Program-made: the position numbers and the translations under genes
IMG/VR virus record: IMGVR_UViG_3300036979_000143
Span: 1 to 63,559 of that record
Length of the DNA: 63,559 nucleotides
Origin: a virus
Strand: one strand, 5' to 3'
Notes under the pieces: model-generated
Database searches by the model: none
What the model was told of the DNA's origin: nothing
Seen by the model: only the letters and a program-made list of their open reading frames with translations
Shown: positions 39,701 to 48,422 of the stretch, piece after piece
Layout of the letters: each line of letters starts with the position of its first letter
How positions within the stretch are numbered: the first letter of the stretch is position 1

Positions 39701-42700
39701 TGGTTTCATCTCCAAAGCAGCCTCCGGGTCGATTTGGGCCTCTGGCATGGCATTGAAAATGGATTTGCCGTATTCAAAAGGATACTTTGTTCCGTTGCTT
39801 TGCTCGTAATGAGAATATGCGTCAAGCCTCCTACTGCGGATCAAAGACATCGGATCACTACTACGGAAATCGGCTTTCTCGTCCTTTGTCATCTGCGAAC
39901 GCTTGATTTTAGGAAGCGTTATGACAACCGGGTTGAAGTTCATCGGCCTAGCCTCGTCTTTCGGTGGCTTTACGTTCAAAAATGCGTCATAAACATAACG
40001 CATCTGCATCGCCTTGTTGAAATCCTCATCAAGATTGCGATGGCGAGTCTGCGCGGCTTGCTCGGAAAGAGGGTCCATCTCGGCAGGATCATTCTTCCAG
40101 TTCTCCATGTATTTGCTTAAACCTTTAAGGAACTCATTCGGATCGTAGCTCCATGGTTTCAACACTTCTGGCTGATACTTAAGAATCAGGTTAGCTTTGT
40201 CCCTTGCTCCGGTTACGTTGAACTCATTAACCAAGAAATGACCATCTTTGCTGAATGACAAAGAGATAGGTTTGCTTTGAACGATCTTCGGTGAGAACGG
40301 CTTATATTTTCCAGTAGAAGAAAGCCTGCTTGCGTACATTCCGATCGTTGGCGTTCCATCTCCACGATCTATAATGTCGCGAGCCATAGCGATTTTCTCT
40401 TTAATAGAAAGGGGAACGATGCTTTCTGGCAGATTTAGAATCTCTGTTATCTGATTTTGCGTAAGTTTCCCTCGGAGGCTTAAATTGTCCGCAGAGAATG
40501 GCCGCATCGCTTCAGGATTGTCCTGATCGTGCTTCAGGATGGCATCACGAATCATCTGCGACCTAGCCTGAATCAACGCTTTGTATGCGTTTTTATCCCT
40601 TTCTACTGGCTTGCCTTTCTCGTCATAAACGATTTGTGAAACAACCCTCATCGACCCGCCTTCAGGGATCATTTGAGTCGTTAGCTCCTCTGGCATCTGG
40701 CCGTAGCCTTTAACGCGAACAGGCTTGCGCTCTGCATCGTCACTAGATTTCCATTCGCCTTCAGCGGCTTCCGGGTTGGTAATCAGGTGGCGATAGACAA
40801 CATTTCCGTCTGCATCAACCACTTCACCGATCTTGGTTGTTTTGAACTTCCCGTCATCTTTGGCAAACTCTTCAGCCAATGCCCGGTTGTTTTTGATGTC
40901 GTTCGGCTTGATTTCAGGAGCAATGTCAGATCCGTCATGCGGCGTCAGAACTCCGTTGAACTCGTTTAGGGCGATGTTGTTCCTGCGAACATGAGCAAGC
41001 ATTTCTGGCGTAAATGTCGCGCCAGTAAGAGCAGAAGTGATAAATGGATCTTTGACTCCCAAGAACGATCCTTTTTTGATTACTTTTGCGAGTCGGTTGT
41101 TTTCATTGCTGACCAATGCCCAATCAATGATGTTTTGCAATGGGCTATTGAGCCTAGCCATACCTTTGCCTCCAACTTGATTCGCGCCAAGCCCAGCGGC
41201 ATTTGCCTCGGCAAGAATTTCTTCCTGCATATACGAAGCTATTTTCAAGGGATCGTAATCTTGTTTCTGGTAGTCCCAAAGATTGTTGTTTTTCGCGAAC
41301 TCCTCTTTTTCTGGTGCGGTAATTCTAGTTTTAAGATAGTTTTTTAGGAACATCTCGTTAAGCATCTCCGTGGAGTACGCTCCTTCACTTCCGGGAACAA
41401 CGCTTCCATCTGGAAGATAAACCTTTTTACCGAAAAGTTTCTCTCTCAATGGTTGGGTAACATCTCTGTATTCTTTGAAGCCTTGTGCAACATGATCTAT
41501 TTCATGGGTGAGAACCCATGCCAAAGGCCTGCCAGTAACGGACTGCTTATTGCGGATTTTGTCCATGTTGATGACGGCTGTATCGCGCATCGGGTCAAAT
41601 ATGACTCCTTGCGCTTTCGGGCCTGCCATTTCTCCGCTTGGGAGTTTAACCTGACCGCTTGCGGAGTATCTGGCTCCTGCATTGTTGGCAAAGAACTGAG
41701 CAGTTGCCTTATCCATACCGGGATTCACATCCATTAGTTTTTGAGTAATCTCATCTTTACTCATCAAGCGAATGTTAAAATTCCTGCCGGGAGAAATAGG
41801 CCCATTGATGCGCCGATCAGCACTGGAAAGCACACCAATCACCTGACGGGTGTATTCCTGACGAGTGGCAACGGATGCCCTCTGGTTCATTTCGTAAATG
41901 CCTTTGTTTTTGGTAACTTCGTCTGCCGCTTTCAGGGTTTCTGGCGATTCGGGATTCTTGCTGTGCAATTCAGCGTAATTTTGCGTTGATTCGTCTAATT
42001 TTGCTTTTGAATCAGCAATTACTTCATCCCAACTTGCGGCAGATTCTAGTTTTGCCCTGTCTCCTTCAGGCAAACGGCTCATTAGCTTGTAATTCTCGTA
42101 ATCCTTCTGTTTGCGGTAACGCTGTGCCTCATATGGGCTTTTGCCAGTAGCTTTAGTGATTGCTCCGTGCGAGTAAGCAAAAATTGCTCCGTTTGCCAAA
42201 GTTTCGCCAACTCCTTCTGCGTCTTGATCGTTATACACTCCCAAAGCGATTCCAAGTGGAACTGTTTCAGCACCAGTCCTTATGAAATCTTTGATGTTAT
42301 TAGCAGTCCAGTTGATTACTGACTCATTCAGGAATGGCAACTTGCGAGACGGGAAATAGCTTATTGCTTTCGTGGCAAGCGAAGATTCAGGAGTTGCCAT
42401 CGCAACCGAGAACATGTCCCCCGGTGCGCCAGCCAGCGTTCTCCTAGCCTTTGCCAGATCAGCAACTACACGAGGAGCATACAGCGTAGATGCAAGCCCA
42501 ATTCCTTTGAGAATGCCACCAACCCTGTCCTCTGGTTCGGCAAGAGCACCAACACCAGCACCTCCTAGCTCCAAACTGGCAAGCGGAAGGTATGCTTTTA
42601 CCATCGGCCTGTAAAACTCTGGAACAGATTCAAGAGCCTGTTCTAGTTTTTGACCACCTTTGCTGATAGAATCAGCAACAATTTGCGCGTATTTTTCAAC

Positions 42701-43891
42701 AGGGCCAATGTCTCCTTTCTTTTTGGCTCTATCTGCGAATGCTAGTGCTTCCTTTGATTGTGTTGCCGCATTGGCAGCGGACTCCTCTGCGGCTGTTGGT
42801 GCCTTGAACCCTTTGCCTGCAAATTTAATAACTTTTCCTGCTCCCTCAAATGCTTTAATCGCCATCGAGAACTCATTACCAGCAGGCACGACCAACCCTG
42901 TCGCGAACAATTCCTCTTCAGTAGGAGCAGTTTTATTCTGATAAGCTATAGCTCGGTTGATGTAGTCTTGAGAAAGATGTTCGTCTTGCTGGTTTTTATA
43001 TTGAACAGCCTGCTCCCTATTCCAATCCGGGTGTTTGGCTAGGATTTGATCTACGCTTGCAGACAAATTACTCACTATGGCTCGTAAAGCGTTCTGCGTC
43101 ACAGGCCTGCTTGCGTCTATAGCCCTAGCGGCAACATCTGGATTCTCCTCGTCGTATTGAGCGTTGTGTGTGTTGAAATACTCGCGATCACGAAAGTTCT
43201 TCTTCGCCTCCTCCTCCGTTTTTAGTCCCATAGACACAAGGGCTTGGTCAGCGGAAGTCAACCCTCGCTCTGCGATGTTTTTGCCTTGCCTCCACAAATG
43301 TTCAAACGTATTGGCAACTGATTCAGGGAATGCTTTGATTGCCCTGATAGCTTTCTCTTCGCCACCCGGTGCCGCAGTCATTCTGGCAGGATTTACGGAC
43401 GCAACATCGGAAATTATTTGACCAAATCCAGTGGCGATAGATCCGACCATCGCTGGCGCACCTCCAACGGCAGACTCTATTGCTTTGCTGGCAGCTTCGT
43501 TTAATGATTGATTTTTTCTGTGAGCATAAAGGTAATCAATTTGCTCTGGCGTTTTCTCAAACCATTGGGGAAATTTCTTGATCTCTTCAGGGTCAGTTTC
43601 TGATTTAGCAACATTCGCTAGTTCTTCGGAAACATTTTGAAACCCTGACTGCTGAAGCGTCTCGCCAATAGAAGGTGGTTTCTTTTCGGCTACCTCTGGA
43701 GTGCCTTTTTGTGCAGATTGAATGAGTTGATCCATCGCCTGCAAATCAGGGTCATTCACTTGGCTTAATTCTGAAGCTGGTTTTACAATCGGTTCTTTTT
43801 TTGTTCCAGTTGCAGAAGATGCAGACGACAAAAGTTGATCCATGAAAGCAAGATCATCTTCCTTTTGTGGGTTATTAATTCCTAGAGCCAT
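36761..43891 (-). CDS. Giant polyvalent virion-type protein: HExxH peptidase plus two ADP-ribosyltransferase-like domains
   Basis: This 2,376-residue protein has an N-terminal 500 residues that are helical and hydrophilic with Ala/Gly-rich hydrophobic stretches. VLTHEIDHVAQGF at about 793-805 is a zinc-peptidase motif (H796, E797, H800). From about 1455 to 1625 lies an ART-like domain (VWHYGSYDAN ... GYDGLIYKNQIENEGNDSY LVFD-type end). A second follows at about 1635-1730 (YVYHLTDANPKDFIKEGIRP, GEGVYMGNTPE). After that come large polyvalent protein-associated domains (NLEGFLEGKKNVTKQEVLDY; IEELQSDRHQAGRKQGY). Such proteins are thought to enter the cell with phage DNA and modify host targets. 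It is the last gene of the ejection block. Confidence 0.82.
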   Translation of the reverse strand: MALGINNPQKEDDLAFMDQLLSSASSATGTKKEPIVKPASELSQVNDPDLQAMDQLIQSAQKGTPEVAEKKPPSIGETLQQSGFQNVSEELANVAKSETDPEEIKKFPQWFEKTPEQIDYLYAHRKNQSLNEAASKAIESAVGGAPAMVGSIATGFGQIISDVASVNPARMTAAPGGEEKAIRAIKAFPESVANTFEHLWRQGKNIAERGLTSADQALVSMGLKTEEEAKKNFRDREYFNTHNAQYDEENPDVAARAIDASRPVTQNALRAIVSNLSASVDQILAKHPDWNREQAVQYKNQQDEHLSQDYINRAIAYQNKTAPTEEELFATGLVVPAGNEFSMAIKAFEGAGKVIKFAGKGFKAPTAAEESAANAATQSKEALAFADRAKKKGDIGPVEKYAQIVADSISKGGQKLEQALESVPEFYRPMVKAYLPLASLELGGAGVGALAEPEDRVGGILKGIGLASTLYAPRVVADLAKARRTLAGAPGDMFSVAMATPESSLATKAISYFPSRKLPFLNESVINWTANNIKDFIRTGAETVPLGIALGVYNDQDAEGVGETLANGAIFAYSHGAITKATGKSPYEAQRYRKQKDYENYKLMSRLPEGDRAKLESAASWDEVIADSKAKLDESTQNYAELHSKNPESPETLKAADEVTKNKGIYEMNQRASVATRQEYTRQVIGVLSSADRRINGPISPGRNFNIRLMSKDEITQKLMDVNPGMDKATAQFFANNAGARYSASGQVKLPSGEMAGPKAQGVIFDPMRDTAVINMDKIRNKQSVTGRPLAWVLTHEIDHVAQGFKEYRDVTQPLREKLFGKKVYLPDGSVVPGSEGAYSTEMLNEMFLKNYLKTRITAPEKEEFAKNNNLWDYQKQDYDPLKIASYMQEEILAEANAAGLGANQVGGKGMARLNSPLQNIIDWALVSNENNRLAKVIKKGSFLGVKDPFITSALTGATFTPEMLAHVRRNNIALNEFNGVLTPHDGSDIAPEIKPNDIKNNRALAEEFAKDDGKFKTTKIGEVVDADGNVVYRHLITNPEAAEGEWKSSDDAERKPVRVKGYGQMPEELTTQMIPEGGSMRVVSQIVYDEKGKPVERDKNAYKALIQARSQMIRDAILKHDQDNPEAMRPFSADNLSLRGKLTQNQITEILNLPESIVPLSIKEKIAMARDIIDRGDGTPTIGMYASRLSSTGKYKPFSPKIVQSKPISLSFSKDGHFLVNEFNVTGARDKANLILKYQPEVLKPWSYDPNEFLKGLSKYMENWKNDPAEMDPLSEQAAQTRHRNLDEDFNKAMQMRYVYDAFLNVKPPKDEARPMNFNPVVITLPKIKRSQMTKDEKADFRSSDPMSLIRSRRLDAYSHYEQSNGTKYPFEYGKSIFNAMPEAQIDPEAALEMKPAKPSRETAPTISSPILRGINAIQGKDSGQMGSSFAPSGEKQSFGAQFTPEAPVSVEIVDGNKLKIGPVWHYGSYDANVQKPANTEGGIHFGTKTSAEERKKAKTEYETYKDDSGNWHWATETQESRDFTDSGFRTKKQAELNANQTINKQYGIDSTEKIESIGNYTKANLVGNFKRVRDVINDWKEEISKAKKEGYDGLIYKNQIENEGNDSYLVFDTNQIEVLKTGEKQTFGTTDPYVYHLTDANPKDFIKEGIRPSEEGYSGEGVYMGNTPENTEYYSSLDSGNLFRINKQKLIDLFGKYPENEQGIQFDEGTGEVLLQGRGNIPPNLLEYKDKNGKWKQLVSDTSISSPFPPIGELQPMRANFSPEFAQKYPTSEAGFYSQLQKTIDEKMPNKASVQQIMAIVDPAKGSGVKPDEIKWSNLEGFLEGKKNVTKQEVLDYLKSEGQIQFKDVERGEASARKARDEYEALRLEGIENMKKRTELSEKSSQASKDGNYDAAKKYEEEYKRLFDRSDEILKLKEESRNLYLDPKFQKYTMPEGKNYREVVMTMPSDNVDLSNVKYAVYPVGEGWQVIGSNGDIVGAYGSQEIAEGHARHANNSVSSGGAKPKYKSPHFTDIPNYVAHMRLNERSDADGNGLFIEELQSDRHQAGRKQGYKGEEKPIDTTGWTATLRPSGIDGQAWQVRDANNVALLTGDTKSKSAEEAIQRVVQLHKDKPNSVPDAPFRKDWNIQLFKRALRDAVDQGKDWIGWTSGEVQAERYDLSKEVEQIVLLKKGDGSLQLSAWGKSGGRVMDKDIKDESEIEDYIGKETAKKLLEQDWGKPTPKGVSDKVLEGQDIKVGGEGMKGFYDQILPKEVEKYVKKWGGKVEQSKTTSASTHKHMEPVDLPQHLQDLFMEQAEEKAKQEGLDEDANEMEFFNRVQELATDLAWDHINSGGEAGKQSKIWKVKITPEMRKTILEKGQPQAMTTQQQNTQTA

Positions 43892-43896
43892 GCTAA

Positions 43897-45768
43897 TTAT
43901 CTCGGAACCAATTCAAATTGCGCGGAATCTCCTCCACCAAATCCCTCTGGAATGTTGATGTCGCGAATTTTTTTCATTCCAAGTAACGAACTATCTACAT
44001 CAGCCTCGTCCAAAAGTCTATCATGATATATTTTAGCTCTTTCTTTCAACGCCTGAATTTTTTTGTCTATAATATCAATTTCTTCAGGGCTGGATTGTGA
44101 TTTTTGAGCAATTAAAGCTGCCATTTCTTCCCTGCTTGATTTGATCCTTTCAAGAGCATCAGATTTTAGCATTACTTCAGTTTCTGGCGCGTGCCCTCCT
44201 GTGAAGTAATAAACTCCTGCTTTCTCCTCTGGAATTCCGGAAGACTTGAGGCGTTGTTTCGTAGCGGTTACTACCTTGTTCGCTGAATCAGCACCAATGT
44301 TGTAGTTTTCCGTCAACTCGCGAAGCATTTGATCGCGAACTGATTGCGGCAAGAATCCTCCACCCTCAATTTTTCCTCTGGTTTTTGTAAGGTACTTGTC
44401 TTTCAGGCTCATTGCATTCTCAATAAGATGAGCCTGTGAAACTGTGATTCTGCCACCGCTTTCGGCGCGACCGAAAGAGTCCAACATACTGACATCTGCG
44501 GCTCCTGACGCCTCGGGATGCAGTTTTGCGCTCTCGTAAGCAGAAAGGAACGGGGGAAGAAGGTCTTTCACTCCTCCCTTGCTCAAGAAATTGGCAACTG
44601 GTTTTTGCAACCCAAAAGCCCTAGCCTCCCTTAAAATAGCATTCTCAGTTCTGCTTTCAGCTTGTGATTTGGCGGTCATTTCCCTTGTTTTCTGCGCCTC
44701 CTCTCTCGTTTTTTGGGCTTCTTCCTTTGCGGCGCGCGCGGCAGGGTCGCTTTGCTTCCAAGGAATGATAAAAAGGCCAGATTTGTCAGGCTTCGGAGTG
44801 CCTTCCGCATACCAAATAGGATTACCCGACTGAGACTCAATATATTTCCTAGCTTCCTCGTATGAACGGAAAGCAGCTTTAGGAACACCGAATTTTGTTG
44901 GTTCGGCAGCAGGAGCAGAAACTGGAGGAATAGACTTCAAGGGCATCTCTGCCAATTGCTGTTGGATTTGAGTCATTTGCTCATTTGAAACGCCACCCAA
45001 CGTAGAAAGTGAAGCCGGGGGCTTTGCTTTTGCGAAACTTGGAATCGTTGCAGGAATGTCAATCGGTGAGGCTCCAGCAGATGTGCTTGATCCTAGATTT
45101 GCACGAACGCTCGACCAATCGACATTTGCCAGAGCATTTACAGCATTCTGGCCTAGCGGAGTTGGCGCAGTTTCCAAAGGAACAGGATAATTCAGATCCC
45201 CAAGAATCCTGTCTGTCTGGATCAGGTTGCTATCATTATTCAAATCTTCTGGAAGATTGATAGTTTCAAACGTATTTCCACCAACAGGAGCGTGACGCTC
45301 GTACCTATCTTGTGTTGGAAGCGTAGAGCTTGGTGTTTTAAGCGGTTGCGTAGCGGACAATGGCTGCTCCGTGTCCGTTGTTTCAGATGAGTCTCCACCC
45401 CAATTGGCAGGGATGACATTCTTTATCCTCTCCTGCGACAACCTTTCCAACTCCTTGTGGTGGCGCATCGTTTCAACCAATGTAGCATTCTTCTCCTCTT
45501 TAGCGGCTTTTAGTTTAATTACCTCTTTGGCAAGATCCCTCTGATCTTTCAGGTCTTGAAGTTTCTGCTCCCTAGCGGCTTTTACGCCAGTAAGAATGCC
45601 AGAAGCAATGTCTTTTGTTCCTGAAGCAATCCCTTGAGCCACATATTCCGGGTGCGTGTTCGCAACCACAAAAGGCGAGATCGGCCTAATTTGCGAAACA
45701 TCCAGCCCGCCAAGGGAAATTGGCTGAACACTAGCAAGCGGAGAAAATGGTTGGAATGAGAATGCCAT
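43897..45768 (-). CDS. Internal virion / ejection protein
   Basis: This 623-residue protein has an N-terminus (FSFQPFSPLASVQPISLGGL) that is hydrophobic-Pro/Ser-rich, then a Lys/Glu coiled coil (about 65-120), a long disordered Pro/Thr/Ser region, another charged coiled coil (AKEEAQKTREEAQKTREMTA) and a helical domain at the end. No enzymatic motif. Lying between the giant polyvalent gene and other Gln-rich proteins, it fits a podovirus ejection protein. Its exact role is inferred from position. Confidence 0.65.
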   Translation of the reverse strand: MAFSFQPFSPLASVQPISLGGLDVSQIRPISPFVVANTHPEYVAQGIASGTKDIASGILTGVKAAREQKLQDLKDQRDLAKEVIKLKAAKEEKNATLVETMRHHKELERLSQERIKNVIPANWGGDSSETTDTEQPLSATQPLKTPSSTLPTQDRYERHAPVGGNTFETINLPEDLNNDSNLIQTDRILGDLNYPVPLETAPTPLGQNAVNALANVDWSSVRANLGSSTSAGASPIDIPATIPSFAKAKPPASLSTLGGVSNEQMTQIQQQLAEMPLKSIPPVSAPAAEPTKFGVPKAAFRSYEEARKYIESQSGNPIWYAEGTPKPDKSGLFIIPWKQSDPAARAAKEEAQKTREEAQKTREMTAKSQAESRTENAILREARAFGLQKPVANFLSKGGVKDLLPPFLSAYESAKLHPEASGAADVSMLDSFGRAESGGRITVSQAHLIENAMSLKDKYLTKTRGKIEGGGFLPQSVRDQMLRELTENYNIGADSANKVVTATKQRLKSSGIPEEKAGVYYFTGGHAPETEVMLKSDALERIKSSREEMAALIAQKSQSSPEEIDIIDKKIQALKERAKIYHDRLLDEADVDSSLLGMKKIRDINIPEGFGGGDSAQFELVPR

Positions 45769-45771
45769 GTG

Positions 45772-47619
45772 TTAGTTGCCGCCAAATTGTAATCCATCTA
45801 CCTTTGGAGGCAAGAAAGAAGAAGTTACCTTGTTTGCTGGTTCAATTGGTTCAGGAGTCTGCGGTTTCGCCATCGCTGGAGCCTTAATTGCGGCAGGAGC
45901 AGCAGGAGTTTTTTGAATCGCTTTTTCTGCAAATCCGCCAGCATACCCAGTAGGATTTCCTCTTTTTGCCCTCATTTGAGCCAACCTTTCAGCATCCATT
46001 GTTTTCTGCCTGCTTTCGTGGGCAGCAAATTGCCTCCTAGCCAAAGAGTTATTCCCTGAAGCAGCTTTCAATGCAGCTTCGATAGCCGCATCATATTCAA
46101 ATTGCTGTGAAGCGCGAAGTCTTGCTTCTGCGGCAGCTTTTGCATCTGCTATTCTTTTGGCTTCTATTTCAGCATTGGTTTTCGTTTGCTTATCTAGTTG
46201 CCATTGGTTTTGTTTTCTTTGTTTTTCTAGTTCCTCTTCGGCATTTTTATTTTGAACTTCCAAAGCTAGATCACCTTGTCTTTCTGCTTCTTTTAGTACC
46301 TTTGTGTATGCGTATTTTTGCCGTTCTAAATCCTGTGTTACTTTTTTGTCTATGTTCTCTTGAGTAATTGGAACCAATGGGGTGATCTCTTTAATATCAT
46401 TCTGATATACACGCAAATCAGGCCCAATTTGATTATCAATAGTATACTCTGGTCTTGTTGTTTGAGATGCCATCCCAGAATAGATGTTTCTCACCAGCGA
46501 CCCAGTAATTAACTCCTGAACTTGTTTTGCTTGATCTGCAAGATTTTGATTTATTATTGATGAATTAGTAATAAAAGATGGGGATGTATTATAATTTACA
46601 ATCGGAGTAATATTCGTCGCGTTGTCTGAAGTCCTAGTTCCTCCTGTTTGTGTTGCGACAGAAATCTTTGGGCCTTGTTGGGTGCTTTCAACGAAATATG
46701 ATCCAACATCATTAGTGATAACTGTTTTTGTTCCGCCTACATCTTGCCCCGGAGCAAGAGCTTTGATTATTGTAGGCTTGCTATATGCAGCATCAGGGTC
46801 TGTGATTCCATATTTTTCTTTAACGTATGAATTGGCTGCTATTGCATGCTGTGTTTCTGCTTTTCTGGTAGCTTCCGCATCTGCTGGCGCATAATATGCT
46901 GATGATTGAGATTTTATCTCATCAGCTAACTTTTGTTGATAATTTCTGTCTGAATCTTTTACGCTGACTAATGCGGATTGCCTTCTTTCTGGTGTTGACA
47001 GTGCGTAAGATACTGCATTTTGAACTTGTGTTTGTTGTGTTGGTTTTAGCGAAAAATACGCTTGCGCCGACTCATACTGCAACTTGGGCAATCCAGATTG
47101 ACTTCGATATGTTTTTCCAGTTTCTACGTCACGATAATATTTTTCAGCAGCTTTTTGCTGATCTGGTGTCATCATTGCAAAATTCAATGCCTCCTGCGGC
47201 ACTGGTACTGCTTTTGTTAAATTTCCCTGTGAATCTCTCTCCATACGCAGAGTCGGCATCACCTCATCTGGGATCGAAATTGAAGAATAGGTAAAGGGAT
47301 TGCTGGTATTGCGAGTGTCTCTTATTTTTAAGAATAGGTCATTGCGTAATCTTTCTTGCTCCCAATCCTGAAATGCGTTTGACCCTAGAATTTTTCCTGA
47401 ATTTTGGTTTTGTTGTTGTCGTTGGGCTTTGCGTGCAGCAGCTTCAGCATCAAGTTTTTGTTGTTCCTGTTGTTGCCTCTGTTCAATTTCTTCAGGAGAT
47501 GCATTAGCATAGAAAGCCTGTTCTTCTTCAAACTGCTTTTCTAGCAATGCGTTTTCTTCATTCAAAAGTCGTTCAAGTTCCGCCTCTTGTTCAGCAGATA
47601 TTTTAGATGAGTTAATCAT
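45772..47619 (-). CDS. Internal virion / ejection protein (Gln/Ala-rich coiled coil)
   Basis: This 615-residue protein has a Glu/Gln-rich coiled coil at 1-75, a mixed domain in the middle and a long basic coiled coil (about 435-520, e.g. EEELEKQRKQNQWQLDKQTK). The final residues PPKVDGLQFGGN closely match the C-terminus of the next upstream protein (SPKVDDLKFGGL), suggesting a shared docking or packaging signal. Part of the ejection block. Confidence 0.65.
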   Translation of the reverse strand: MINSSKISAEQEAELERLLNEENALLEKQFEEEQAFYANASPEEIEQRQQQEQQKLDAEAAARKAQRQQQNQNSGKILGSNAFQDWEQERLRNDLFLKIRDTRNTSNPFTYSSISIPDEVMPTLRMERDSQGNLTKAVPVPQEALNFAMMTPDQQKAAEKYYRDVETGKTYRSQSGLPKLQYESAQAYFSLKPTQQTQVQNAVSYALSTPERRQSALVSVKDSDRNYQQKLADEIKSQSSAYYAPADAEATRKAETQHAIAANSYVKEKYGITDPDAAYSKPTIIKALAPGQDVGGTKTVITNDVGSYFVESTQQGPKISVATQTGGTRTSDNATNITPIVNYNTSPSFITNSSIINQNLADQAKQVQELITGSLVRNIYSGMASQTTRPEYTIDNQIGPDLRVYQNDIKEITPLVPITQENIDKKVTQDLERQKYAYTKVLKEAERQGDLALEVQNKNAEEELEKQRKQNQWQLDKQTKTNAEIEAKRIADAKAAAEARLRASQQFEYDAAIEAALKAASGNNSLARRQFAAHESRQKTMDAERLAQMRAKRGNPTGYAGGFAEKAIQKTPAAPAAIKAPAMAKPQTPEPIEPANKVTSSFLPPKVDGLQFGGN

Positions 47620-47639
47620 ATGATGAATTCGACAATCTT

Positions 47640-48380
47640 TTAAAGACCACCAAACTTCAAATCATCAACTTTCGGTGAAGTGAATTGTTGTTGCGTGTTT
47701 CCCAACTGGTTCAACAGGGCTTGTTGCGCTGACGCAGATTTCATGGCAGGGTTTTGCTGTTGCATCGCCTGATTGTAAGCAGATGGAGACATACCTGAAG
47801 ATGCCGCACGAAGATTTTGATTTTTCTGCTGCTCTGCTTGTCCGATGTCAAACGTAGGCCCAGTGTAACTCTTCCCTGCCGCTGCTGACTCTTTAGCATA
47901 TTGGTTTGCAGAAGCGGCATCCATCGCTTTTTGCATTGCATCGGAAGAATACATTTGCTGTTGAGCAGCTTGCTCGCTTTGCGTTGCGGCTTGCCCGGCT
48001 TGTTTTACCGCAGATTGATACGCTGCTTGATCTTGAGCAAGTTTTGTTGCCGCAGCACGATCAGCCGCAGCTTGAATTTCGCGTTCTTGCTGTTTTGTTG
48101 AATAATCTTGCGACAGTTTTAATTGCTTGGTTGTAAATTCGTCTTGGAATTTCCTTTGCAATTCAGCTTGGGCTGCTTGAAAAGCCTGTTGCTGTTCAGC
48201 GGCACGCTGATTGTATGCAAGTTGAGCAGCAGCTTGTTCTTTGCCGTATGCAAGTGCCCTGTCTTGATATGATGATTGCGCCTGCATCATCGCTGCGTTT
48301 TGAGCGTTAATTGCGGCGATCAGTTGAGAAGAGTTATCCCTAGGTGCAGGGGAACTCATGATAGTCGGGCTTCCTCCCAT
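47640..48380 (-). CDS. Gln/Ala-rich ejection protein
   Basis: This 246-residue protein is almost entirely Ala/Gln-rich helix, with start MGGSPTIMSS (like MGSSPTYVPS of the upstream protein) and C-terminal SPKVDDLKFGGL, shared with the downstream protein. It is likely a coiled-coil internal virion protein, comparable in place to T7 gp14/gp15. Not supported by motif beyond composition. Confidence 0.65.
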   Translation of the reverse strand: MGGSPTIMSSPAPRDNSSQLIAAINAQNAAMMQAQSSYQDRALAYGKEQAAAQLAYNQRAAEQQQAFQAAQAELQRKFQDEFTTKQLKLSQDYSTKQQEREIQAAADRAAATKLAQDQAAYQSAVKQAGQAATQSEQAAQQQMYSSDAMQKAMDAASANQYAKESAAAGKSYTGPTFDIGQAEQQKNQNLRAASSGMSPSAYNQAMQQQNPAMKSASAQQALLNQLGNTQQQFTSPKVDDLKFGGL

Positions 48381-48422
48381 AATAATAGTGTGTTAGTTGT
48401 TTGTGTTGTTGTTGTTTAATTT

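Noticed and set aside
42372-42941. Plus-strand Ala/Pro-rich frames inside the giant gene
   Set aside because: Antisense shadows of Ala/Gly-rich helices in the minus-strand protein.
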